Positions 1 to 5,522 are shown, numbered from the stretch's first letter. The stretch is 5,862 nt of DNA from Bacillota bacterium (GCA_018381595.1 JAGZRP010000056.1:1-5862), one strand, 5' to 3'. A program made the numbers and translations. Notes: a model not told the origin generated them from the sequence alone.

Positions 1-15
1 ATAAAATAGAAAGGC

Positions 16-118
16 CGTAAAAAAGAAACGAGTCCCCAGGAATTTGTAGAAGTAAAATACCGTCAAACAAAAATCGGGACTTTAAATAAAAAATTTACGA
101 AATTTTCATTTTTTTACG
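16..118. repeat. Nested inverted repeats, possible structured or regulatory region
   Basis: CGTAAAAAA at 16-24 is the exact reverse complement of TTTTTTACG at 110-118. Inside it, AGTCCC at 31-36 is the exact reverse complement of GGGACT at 76-81. The arms are short and widely spaced (85 and 39 bases between them), and one pair is mostly A/T, so chance is a real possibility. I match it to no riboswitch or insertion-sequence end that I know. It could be a remnant of a mobile-element end, a weak RNA fold or an operator region. Confidence 0.25.
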
Positions 119-126
119 TTTGCATA

Positions 127-155
127 TTGACACCATGGGGGGGGGTAAATGTTAT
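127..155 (+). promoter_or_regulatory. Sigma-A-like promoter with poly-G spacer
   Basis: A perfect -35 hexamer TTGACA (127-132) is followed, after exactly 17 bases, by TGTTAT (150-155), which matches the -10 consensus at 4 of 6 positions. The spacer contains nine consecutive G (137-145). Transcription would start near 162, giving a leader of about 108 bases to the ATG at 270. Alternative -10 boxes are TATCCT (153-158, spacer 20) and TACTAT (158-163, spacer 25); with the latter, the G tract would fall in the -35 region instead. Slippage in the G tract would change the spacing of the boxes. Confidence 0.6.
137..145 (+). repeat. Nine-base poly-G homopolymer
   Basis: An uninterrupted run of nine G sits in an otherwise AT-rich region, between the candidate -35 and -10 boxes of the surface-protein gene. 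Homopolymers of this length are prone to slipped-strand mispairing. No other G or C run approaching this length is visible in the window. Confidence 0.95.
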
Positions 156-269
156 CCTACTATTAGGAAGGGAGTCTGGTATCAAAGTGTCAAGTGCGAA
201 AAATGTCTATAAAAAAAGATAGTGTTTTAAAAAAAGTTTCGGTAAAATAATAGTTAGGAGGAAAGAAAT

Positions 270-1568
270 ATGAAGAAATTTGGATATGCGATTTTTACGT
301 TTTTAGGTATGATTTTATGTATCACTGGGGTAAGTGCAAAAAGTACACCAGTATTAGAAACGGAACATGTACTAAATGGAAATAAAAATTTCTTTGCAAA
401 TGGTACAGAAATTACAGTGAAAGCTCGTGAGGATGGGCAAAAAGGAGCAACGATTACTTGGGATGGCGGCTCAATGAATGTTGATGAGAAGACTCATATC
501 TTTGGTGGAAGTCACGAAAGTGATGAAGTATTAGAATCCACAAAGATTACAATGAATGGTGGCCAAGTGGCTAACGTGATTGGTGGAGGACTTCATAAAA
601 GCCATGTAAAAAAGACAACTGTGATTATCAATGGTGGAACCATGACAGGAGTTCAAGGTGGAGGAGCCTCTTCTGCAAACTGGACAGATTGTCATCGACC
701 ATGGTATGCGCAAGCAGATGAATCTGCAATCAATCGAGTAGATGAAGCCAATGTGATTTTAAATGGTGGTTCTTCGTCTTTAGTATTTGGTGGAAATGAA
801 GGTATGGGATATACTGGAAATGCAAATTTAACCATTACTGGAGGAACTTGGGGATGGGTAACATCTGGTGGTTCTAATGGATATACAAAAGATGCGACGA
901 CAACTGTAAAAGGTGGAAAAATCACTGTATTACAAACAATCAACCGTGGTAAAATGAATGGTGCTTCTGTTGAAGTACAAAGTGGTACGATTGAAAATGC
1001 ATATGTAACTGGTGAAACTGGAGACGATACTGTAACAGGTAAAATTGCAGACGTTACTATGAATATTGTAGGGGGAACTGTAAAGAACTTAGAAGCAGGA
1101 AGAAACAATAATCAAGTAGTAACAGAAGCAACTACTGGTTTAACAACTGCTGTAACCTATATAGAAGGTACTGTTTTAAACGATAATACAGAATTGAAAG
1201 AAACACCTGTTGTAATTAAAAAACACAAGGTAGAAATTGGGACAATTACCAATGGAACTGTGGTTGCAACTCCATCTGATGACGTTTTGAAAGGAACAAA
1301 AATCAATTTAGAAATCACTGCAAATGAAGGTTATAAACTAGATAAATTGGTTGTAACGACAAAAGATGGAAATGTTGTAACAGTCAATGATAATTCATTT
1401 GTTATGCCAGATGATGATGTTTTAGTAGAAGCAACATTTATCGAAGTAAAAGATGAGACAATTGTTGAAAATCCAAATACACACGATGGAATTGTTGGTT
1501 ATGTTGCACTTGCATTTGTGGGACTTGGTCTAATTGGTTATACAGCAAAAAAAGTATTTGTAAAATAA
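270..1568 (+). CDS. Exported beta-helical repeat surface protein with LPXTG-like C-terminal anchor
   Basis: Predicted 432-aa cell-surface protein, probably an adhesin or other surface-exposed factor. Residues 1-23 form a signal peptide (MKK, hydrophobic core, cleavage after VSA). Residues about 61-277 contain repeated strand-GG units such as ITMNGGQVANVIGGG (93-107), VIINGGTMTGVQGGG (118-132) and LTITGGTWGWVTSGG (187-201). The GG turns fall at 66, 97, 122, 166, 191, 215, 239 (SG) and 268, a spacing mostly of 23-31 residues, as expected of a beta-solenoid. Residues about 133-160 form a longer Trp/Cys/His-containing insertion. Residues about 317-391 resemble a divergent InlB B-repeat/Flg_new-type domain (EGYKLDKL, VMPDDDVLVEATF). 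The end is NPNTHD (401-406), a membrane segment (407-426) and a KK tail, a variant sortase signal. AGGAGG at 256-261 lies 8 bases before the ATG. It appears to be a single-gene transcript, with a promoter carrying a poly-G tract and a terminator just after the stop. Ligand and exact role are unknown. Confidence 0.88.
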   Translation: MKKFGYAIFTFLGMILCITGVSAKSTPVLETEHVLNGNKNFFANGTEITVKAREDGQKGATITWDGGSMNVDEKTHIFGGSHESDEVLESTKITMNGGQVANVIGGGLHKSHVKKTTVIINGGTMTGVQGGGASSANWTDCHRPWYAQADESAINRVDEANVILNGGSSSLVFGGNEGMGYTGNANLTITGGTWGWVTSGGSNGYTKDATTTVKGGKITVLQTINRGKMNGASVEVQSGTIENAYVTGETGDDTVTGKIADVTMNIVGGTVKNLEAGRNNNQVVTEATTGLTTAVTYIEGTVLNDNTELKETPVVIKKHKVEIGTITNGTVVATPSDDVLKGTKINLEITANEGYKLDKLVVTTKDGNVVTVNDNSFVMPDDDVLVEATFIEVKDETIVENPNTHDGIVGYVALAFVGLGLIGYTAKKVFVK

Positions 1569-1582
1569 TATAGGTAATGAAG

Positions 1583-1618
1583 AAATGAATCACAAAATCG
1601 GTGATTCATTTTTATTTT
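1583..1618 (+). terminator. Rho-independent terminator of the surface-protein gene
   Basis: An 11-bp perfect stem, AAATGAATCAC (1583-1593) with GTGATTCATTT (1601-1611), encloses a 7-base loop and runs into a T-rich tail (TTTTTATTTT). It begins 15 bases after the stop codon and makes the upstream gene monocistronic. Confidence 0.9.
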
Positions 1619-1745
1619 CTAAAAATAGAAGTATGACTTCAATTACTGGGTCAATTTCCTTAATTGCACTAAATTTAAAACAGATTGTCAATTTGTCAAC
1701 TTGCTTAAGAAAAATTGTTTCAAATTGTTTTCAAGAGAACTTTGA

Positions 1746-1774
1746 TTGACTTCAAAATTTGATTTTGCTACTAT
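1746..1774 (+). promoter_or_regulatory. Extended -10 promoter for the phosphatase operon
   Basis: TTGACT (1746-1751) and TACTAT (1769-1774) are separated by exactly 17 bases, with a TGC extended -10 motif (1766-1768) directly before the -10 box. Transcription would start near 1781, shortly upstream of the ribosome binding site at 1788-1793. This placement also argues against translation starting at the further-upstream ATG at 1746, which would lie within the promoter. Confidence 0.7.
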
Positions 1775-1799
1775 GGGAATAGTTATAGGGAGGTATGAA

Positions 1800-2270
1800 A
1801 TGGTAAAAGTATTATTTGTATGCTTAGGAAATATCTGTAGATCGCCAATGGCAGAATTTGTATTTAAAGATATGGTAAATAAAAAAGGACTTACTGATTT
1901 GTTTTATATCGATTCCAAAGCAACAACTGATTATAATGAGCTTCATCAAGAAGGAATATATCAAGAGACAAAAGATGTTTTAAATGAGATGAAAATTCCA
2001 TTTACAGAGCATATGTCAAAACAATTGAAAAAAGAGGATTATGATAAATTTGATTATATCATTGGGATGGAACAGGAAAATGTAAAGAATATTTTAAATA
2101 TTATAAAAAGTGATTCAGAACATAAGGTGTATAAGTTATTAGACTTTACAGATGAGCCTAGAGATATTGTTGATCCTTGGTATTATCACAATTTTGATGC
2201 AACATATTATGATATTGATTATGGGTGTCAAAAATTTTTAGATTATATCATAAAAAAAGAAAATTTGTGA
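1800..2270 (+). CDS. Low-molecular-weight protein-tyrosine phosphatase
   Basis: A 156-aa cytoplasmic phosphatase of the LMW-PTP family, which hydrolyses phosphotyrosine or phosphoarginine in proteins through a cysteinyl-phosphate intermediate. The P-loop C-X5-R-S is intact near the N-terminus: CLGNICRS, with nucleophile C8 and R14. The family's second cysteine, C13, is present, and the general-acid motif appears as DPW (D125-P126-W127). FDYIIGMEQEN (84-94) matches the conserved central strand. The length is typical. The reading frame is open from 1746, but the start is placed at 1800: GGGAGG (1788-1793) lies 6 bases before it and MVKVLFVCLGN is the usual family N-terminus. The downstream HAD phosphatase follows after 21 bases, so the two are probably co-transcribed. 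Tyrosine versus arginine specificity cannot be decided from the sequence, and no partner kinase is present here. Confidence 0.92.
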   Translation: MVKVLFVCLGNICRSPMAEFVFKDMVNKKGLTDLFYIDSKATTDYNELHQEGIYQETKDVLNEMKIPFTEHMSKQLKKEDYDKFDYIIGMEQENVKNILNIIKSDSEHKVYKLLDFTDEPRDIVDPWYYHNFDATYYDIDYGCQKFLDYIIKKENL

Positions 2271-2291
2271 GATAAAAAGGAGAAGGATAAA

Positions 2292-2762
2292 ATGATAGAT
2301 AAATTAAAAGGAAAATATGTGTTTTTTGATGTGGATGGAACATTATCAGAATATAGATTTCAAGATAAAGTATATGCAAGTAGAAATCCTGAATATGGAT
2401 GTCAGACCTTAGAAAACTTTTTATTTGATGATTTGTTTTTAGAGGCAAGACCATTAAAAACAATGCAGAATATTGTGTCAAGTTTAGATAACAATCAAAT
2501 ATTTGTACTAGGAGCAGCAGTTACCAATCATGAAATAGAACAAAAGTATCAATGGTTAGAAAAATATTATCCACAATTTCAACGAGAACATATCATATTT
2601 ATTACATCGACCATGTTAAAACCAGAAGTGATGATAGAGTATGCAAAGAGATATCAAATTCATTTAGATGATATTGTATTTGTTGATGATAGACTCGATG
2701 TTTTAAGAAAAGCAGAAGAAATGGGAATTACTTCTTACCATCCTAGTTCATTTATGGAATAG
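2292..2762 (+). CDS. Small HAD-superfamily phosphatase/hydrolase
   Basis: A 156-aa cytoplasmic protein of the haloacid dehalogenase fold, probably a phosphomonoesterase acting through an aspartyl-phosphate intermediate. Motif I is DVDGT (D13 nucleophile, D15 acid/base). Motif III is K110 in STMLKPE. Motif IV is the acidic pair D132-D133 in IVFVDDR, which binds Mg2+. Motif II should be a Ser/Thr at the end of a strand; the matching stretch is FVLGAAVTNH (71-80), with Gly at 74 where Ser/Thr is usual and T78 nearby. The cap is small, about residues 20-60, suggesting a C1-type insert. AAGGAG (2277-2282) gives a 9-base spacing to the ATG. It is the second gene of the phosphatase operon and ends just before a terminator. 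The natural substrate is not identifiable; a small phosphorylated metabolite or nucleotide is possible. Confidence 0.8.
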   Translation: MIDKLKGKYVFFDVDGTLSEYRFQDKVYASRNPEYGCQTLENFLFDDLFLEARPLKTMQNIVSSLDNNQIFVLGAAVTNHEIEQKYQWLEKYYPQFQREHIIFITSTMLKPEVMIEYAKRYQIHLDDIVFVDDRLDVLRKAEEMGITSYHPSSFME

Positions 2763-2768
2763 GGATAA

Positions 2769-2798
2769 AGTATGTGACTTTTCACATGCTTTTTGTTT
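2769..2798 (+). terminator. Rho-independent terminator of the phosphatase operon
   Basis: AGTATGTGA (2769-2777) pairs with TCACATGCT (2782-2790) over 9 bp, including one G-U, around a 4-base CTTT loop. TTTTGTTT follows directly. The hairpin starts 6 bases after the HAD stop codon. Confidence 0.88.
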
Positions 2799-2803
2799 AT
2801 GAT
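2774..2803 (+). promoter_or_regulatory. Possible promoter for the alkyltransferase operon
   Basis: GTGACT (2774-2779, 4 of 6 to consensus) and TATGAT (2798-2803, 5 of 6) are separated by 18 bases. The -35 region overlaps the preceding terminator hairpin. A start near 2810 would leave a leader of roughly 24 bases. The -35 match is modest, so the call is tentative. No LexA-like or Ada-box sequence was recognised. Confidence 0.4.
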
Positions 2804-2833
2804 AAAATAAAAAGGAAAGAACGGTGCTAGGAT

Positions 2834-3376
2834 ATGATATATGGAATGTATTATGATTCTCCAATTGGGAAACTATTACTGGCAAGTAAAGATAATCAAC
2901 TGATTGGTTTGTGGCTAGAAAATCAGAAATATTATTTATCTCAGTTCAAAGTAGAATTCATAAAAGAGGATGAAAAGATATTATTAAAGGAAAAAGATTG
3001 GTTGGATAGATATTTTCGTGGAGAGAAACCAGATTTGAAAGAGTTGACTTTAAATCCAATCGGAAGTGTGTTTAGAAAACAAGTATGGCGTATTTTATGT
3101 GATATTCCATATGGGCAGACGATAACTTATCGGGATATTGCTCATAGATTAGAAAAAGAAAATAATATTCCACATATGTCGTTTCAAGCAGTAGGTGGCG
3201 CCGTTTCTCATAATCCTATTTCTATTATCATCCCATGTCATAGGGTAGTAGGAACAAATGGAAGTTTAACTGGATATGCTGGAGGAATTGAAAGAAAAGT
3301 TTATTTATTACAACATGAAAAAGTAGATATGACTCATTTGTTTCCGCCGAAAGGAGAGCATTCTTATCATGAATAA
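2834..3376 (+). CDS. ogt: Methylated-DNA--[protein]-cysteine S-methyltransferase (Ogt type)
   Basis: A 180-aa suicide repair protein that moves O6-alkyl groups from guanine (and O4 from thymine) in DNA onto its own cysteine. The N-terminal ribonuclease-H-like domain (about 1-75, DSPIGKLLLASKDN) is followed by the DNA-binding alkyltransferase domain. The latter contains FRKQVW (80-85), IPYGQTITY (91-99), QAVGGAVSHNP (118-128), the active site PCHRV (134-138, C135) and GSLTGYAGGIERK (143-155). The residue 17 before the active cysteine, the arginine-finger position of human MGMT, is Gln118; as I recall, Gln here is common in Firmicute Ogt proteins. The start is uncertain: AGGA at 2829-2832 is too close to the ATG and AAAGGAAAG (2811-2819) is rather far, so Met5 (2846) is an alternative. 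It overlaps the next gene by 8 bp and heads a probable three-gene operon. Confidence 0.93.
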   Translation: MIYGMYYDSPIGKLLLASKDNQLIGLWLENQKYYLSQFKVEFIKEDEKILLKEKDWLDRYFRGEKPDLKELTLNPIGSVFRKQVWRILCDIPYGQTITYRDIAHRLEKENNIPHMSFQAVGGAVSHNPISIIIPCHRVVGTNGSLTGYAGGIERKVYLLQHEKVDMTHLFPPKGEHSYHE

Positions 3377-3677
3377 AGTATTAGATGAAGAACTAATATA
3401 TTTAGTATTATCTACTGTAGAAGAAATTCCTGTTGGATTTGTTGCAACCTATGGTCAAATTGCCCGATTAGTAGGAAGACCTAAAAATGCTCGTTTGATA
3501 GGAAAGATATTGAGTATGTCGGAATATTTTGGAAAATATCCATGTCATAGAGTTGTAAATCATCAAGGAAGAATCGCACCCCATTTTAAAGAACAGAAAT
3601 TTCTTTTGACAGAAGAAGGAGTGACATTTCGAGACGAGATTCATGTCAATTTAAAAAAGTACCAATGGCATGTTTAA
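3369..3677 (+). CDS. Short alkyltransferase-like (MGMT-family) DNA-binding protein with retained active cysteine
   Basis: A 102-aa protein containing only the C-terminal DNA-binding domain of the alkyltransferase family, like the ATL/YbaZ proteins that bind O6-alkylguanine and flag it for nucleotide excision repair. The helix-turn-helix part is IPVGFVATYGQIARLVGRP (20-38). R42 sits exactly 17 residues before the active-site Cys, the arginine-finger position. The active-site motif is PCHRV (58-62, C59), not the PWHRV typical of non-enzymatic ATLs, so transfer chemistry cannot be excluded. The LTGYAGG loop of true Ogt is replaced by NHQGRIAPHFKEQKFLLTEEGV (64-85), as in short MGMT-like proteins. 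AAGGAG (3351-3356) is 12 bases from the ATG. It overlaps ogt by 8 bp, suggesting translational coupling and a joint role in alkylation damage. Whether it repairs by itself or acts as a sensor is not decided by sequence. Confidence 0.85.
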   Translation: MNKVLDEELIYLVLSTVEEIPVGFVATYGQIARLVGRPKNARLIGKILSMSEYFGKYPCHRVVNHQGRIAPHFKEQKFLLTEEGVTFRDEIHVNLKKYQWHV

Positions 3678-3693
3678 AATAAAAGGAGGATAT

Positions 3694-4383
3694 ATGAAAA
3701 AAGTAAAGATATTATGGAGTGGAATCACGGGAAGAACAGGCCGTGAGGCAATAGAACTTGCAAAAAGTAGAAATGATATAGAAATTGTTGCAGGGATTTG
3801 TAGAAATGATAATAACTATTACCACTATGATGAATTAGATAAAATTACAGAAGAGTTTGATGTAATCATTGATTTTTCTCATAAAGATAGCTTTGATGAT
3901 ATATTAGATTATGCTTTAAAAATGAATAAACCAATTATTATAGGAACTGCTGGATTATCAGATGACCAAATGAAAGCTTTTGAAAGAGCTGCAGATACTA
4001 TTCCCGTATTTAGAGGTGGCAATTTTAGATTTGATGTGAAAAAATTTATTGATGATGTTGTAGCGTATGCAAAAACAACGGATAATGAAGAATTAGAATT
4101 AATAGAAACTCATTATAAAACAAAAAAAGTACCCAGTGAAACTGCGAAAGTGATTGCTAAAAAAGTTTTAGATGAAACAAGAAAACAGTTGAAAATCAAA
4201 TTATTTTTAGAATACGATGAATTGATAAATGATTGGAAAGTTTCAAATTTGCATTGTAGAGTGGTTGGATTTCGAGAATTAGCAAATGATGTTTTAAACA
4301 TTGCATGCATGATGAAAAATAAACAACCAGATGGTGTCTATGATTTAGACAGACTGTTTTTTGAAAGTGAAAAGATTATGTAA
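3694..4383 (+). CDS. dapB: Divergent dihydrodipicolinate reductase (DapB) family protein
   Basis: A 229-aa cytoplasmic oxidoreductase of the DapB family, which reduces the dihydrodipicolinate intermediate with NAD(P)H in lysine/diaminopimelate synthesis. The N-terminal nucleotide-binding motif is GITGRTG (10-16). IDFSHKDS (59-66) and IIGTAGLS (82-89) match the family's DFS/T and GTTG motifs, and GNFRFDVKKF (109-118) matches the NFSxGVN region. The catalytic loop reads ETHYKTKKVPSETA (138-151). H140 and K144 are kept, but the usual second His is Tyr141, one residue is missing relative to HHRxKxDAPSGTA, and the substrate-binding SGT is SET (148-150). The end, NKQPDGVYDLDRLFF, fits the family. 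It is slightly short against the usual 240-270 aa. A longer frame begins at 3670, but AGGAGG (3684-3689) and the KVKILWSG N-terminus choose 3694. It lies 16 bases after the alkyltransferase-like gene, likely the same operon. No other lysine gene is nearby. Confidence 0.8.
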   Translation: MKKVKILWSGITGRTGREAIELAKSRNDIEIVAGICRNDNNYYHYDELDKITEEFDVIIDFSHKDSFDDILDYALKMNKPIIIGTAGLSDDQMKAFERAADTIPVFRGGNFRFDVKKFIDDVVAYAKTTDNEELELIETHYKTKKVPSETAKVIAKKVLDETRKQLKIKLFLEYDELINDWKVSNLHCRVVGFRELANDVLNIACMMKNKQPDGVYDLDRLFFESEKIM

Positions 4384-4397
4384 AATAATCTTTTTTT
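4370..4397 (+). terminator. Rho-independent terminator overlapping the dapB stop codon
   Basis: AAAAGATTAT (4370-4379) pairs perfectly with ATAATCTTTT (4385-4394) around the loop GTAAA, with further T at 4395-4397. The last sense codons form the left arm and the TAA stop (4381-4383) is in the loop. The stem is 10 bp but has only one G-C pair, so efficiency may be modest. Confidence 0.7.
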
Positions 4398-4414
4398 GTA
4401 TAAATTTTATTTCG

Positions 4415-4443
4415 TTGACATAAAAATTTTATCCTGTTACCAT
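4415..4443 (+). promoter_or_regulatory. Promoter for the Ntn-hydrolase gene
   Basis: TTGACA (4415-4420) and TACCAT (4438-4443) are separated by 17 bases, with TGT (4435-4437) giving an extended -10. Transcription would start near 4450, leaving a leader of about 44 bases with a strong AGAGGAGG at 4473-4480. Confidence 0.75.
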
Positions 4444-4493
4444 GAAATCAGAGGAAGATCTGACTCAATTAAAGAGGAGGAAAGAAAGAAAAA

Positions 4494-5522
4494 ATGTATC
4501 ATGGAAGATTTAAAAAAAGTCATTATGAGGCTGGTTATCATTGGGGGAATTTATTATATCAAAATGGTAAAGTCATTAGTGATAATCATACATTTATGAT
4601 TACGAAAGAAAGAGAGGAATTTGCGCAAGCATGTATCCCAATTTATGAAACTTATTATCCAGAAATATTAGAAGAAGTGAAAGGTCTTGCAGATGGTCAA
4701 AGAGAATCTCACTTATCATTTTATACGTTTTTATTCAGCATGTATTGTTTTGAATTTGACAATCATTGTACTTGCTTTGCATTGAAAGATAAAGAAAATA
4801 TTTTGTTTGGTAGAAATAGTGATTTTTTAGTTTCGTTAGAAAAATTATATATGAATGTTCTTTATCACTTGGATAATAGTTATGCATTCCAGGGAAATAC
4901 CACTGCTTTTATTGAAATGGAAGATGGAATGAATGAGCATGGATTAGCAGTTGGTTTAACATTTATTTATCCAACGATTACAAAACCAGGCTTCAATGCT
5001 GGTATGCTAGTAAGATATTTACTAGAAAAATGTAAAACGACAGAGGAAGCGATTACTTGTTTAAAAAAACTTCCCATTGCATCGCAACAAACTTTAACAA
5101 TAGCTGATAGGAAAGGAGACTTAGTTGTCATTGAATGTAATTCTGAAATGCTAGAAATTATACGACCAAATCAAGATGGTGAATTTGTGACAGCTACCAA
5201 TGAATTTCATTCGGAACGTATGAAAAAATTTAATCAATCTAATATGGATACGTGGCACTCAGAAGAGAGATACCAAGTTTCTTATCAAGCGTTAAAAGAA
5301 AACAATCATTGTGATTCACTACAATTAGCAAAAGATATTTTATCAGGTAAATACGGATTTATGTGTCAGTACGATAGGAAGATGGATATGGATATGGATA
5401 TGGATGCTGATACTGTTTGGTCTGTGATATATGATTGTAAAAATAAAAAGGTTTATCGAGTAGAAGGAAATCCAAGTAGAAAAAAATTTCAAGAGGATAC
5501 AAGAATGAAATGTATTATTTAA
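4494..5522 (+). CDS. C45-family (acyl-CoA:6-APA acyltransferase-like) Ntn hydrolase
   Basis: A 342-aa protein of the N-terminal-nucleophile superfamily, C45/penicillin acyltransferase-like branch. Members are made as precursors and cut themselves before a cysteine that becomes the nucleophile for amide hydrolysis or acyl transfer. HCTCFALKD (91-99) is followed by LFGRNSDF (104-111), matching the CT...GQNWDF pattern of the fungal acyltransferase. C92 is the likely nucleophile, with residues 1-91 as propeptide. MNEHGLAVGLTF (146-157) and VTATNEFHSERM (232-243) are further family blocks; N236 is the likely oxyanion-hole Asn. ADTVWSVIYD (305-314) closes the core. There is no signal peptide, so it is probably cytoplasmic. 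Residues 297-304 are four Met-Asp pairs encoded by an ATGGAT repeat, looking like an insertion just before the conserved ADTVW strand. AGAGGAGG lies 13 bases before the ATG, somewhat far. Its substrate is unknown; the next gene is also an amidohydrolase. Confidence 0.82.
   Translation: MYHGRFKKSHYEAGYHWGNLLYQNGKVISDNHTFMITKEREEFAQACIPIYETYYPEILEEVKGLADGQRESHLSFYTFLFSMYCFEFDNHCTCFALKDKENILFGRNSDFLVSLEKLYMNVLYHLDNSYAFQGNTTAFIEMEDGMNEHGLAVGLTFIYPTITKPGFNAGMLVRYLLEKCKTTEEAITCLKKLPIASQQTLTIADRKGDLVVIECNSEMLEIIRPNQDGEFVTATNEFHSERMKKFNQSNMDTWHSEERYQVSYQALKENNHCDSLQLAKDILSGKYGFMCQYDRKMDMDMDMDADTVWSVIYDCKNKKVYRVEGNPSRKKFQEDTRMKCII
5382..5405 (+). repeat. Hexanucleotide tandem repeat ATGGAT x4 inside the Ntn-hydrolase gene
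   Basis: Four perfect copies of ATGGAT encode Met-Asp four times (residues 297-304) and run into GCTGAT (Ala-Asp). Because the unit is six bases, copy-number changes would lengthen or shorten the protein without a frameshift. Confidence 0.95.

Larger units (their letters stand above)
1..269. other. Gene-free leader upstream of the surface-protein gene
   Basis: No convincing gene lies here. All three plus-strand frames hit stops within the first 20 bases, so no upstream plus-strand gene enters the window. A minus-strand frame is open from base 81 to the left edge, but it has no ATG start and mostly reflects poly-T (many Phe codons). The first 120 bases hold two nested inverted repeats. Bases 127-155 hold the promoter-like element with the G tract. 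The remainder, to 255, would be a 5' untranslated leader of about 100 bases, rich in A runs, with no strong hairpin that I can see. Confidence 0.6.

Noticed and set aside
1..81. A 27-codon minus-strand open frame running off the left edge
   Set aside because: It follows directly after a stop, has no ATG, and its Phe-rich composition is explained by A runs on the plus strand.
135..212. A 25-codon open frame beginning ATG GGG GGG GGT, spanning the poly-G tract, with three Cys residues
   Set aside because: There is no ribosome binding site upstream of 135 and its ATG overlaps the promoter spacer, upstream of the predicted transcription start. If it were translated, the G tract would be a coding switch instead, so it is recorded as the main rival reading of the tract.
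531..1108. Two minus-strand open frames (60 and 138 codons) opposite the surface-protein gene
   Set aside because: They lie opposite a well-supported gene with signal peptide, repeats and anchor, have no recognisable domains, and are mirror effects of the repeat-rich codon pattern.
1746..1799. An 18-residue N-terminal extension of the LMW-PTP from an upstream ATG
   Set aside because: The extension covers the promoter, has no ribosome binding site, and the family N-terminus matches the ATG at 1800 with GGGAGG correctly placed.
3670..3693. An 8-residue N-terminal extension of the DapB-like protein
   Set aside because: The ATG at 3670 lies inside the preceding gene without a ribosome binding site, and AGGAGG at 3684-3689 serves the ATG at 3694.
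4396..4599. A 67-codon plus-strand open frame before the Ntn hydrolase
   Set aside because: It spans the promoter and leader, overlaps the start of the hydrolase in another frame, and has a biased, domain-free composition.
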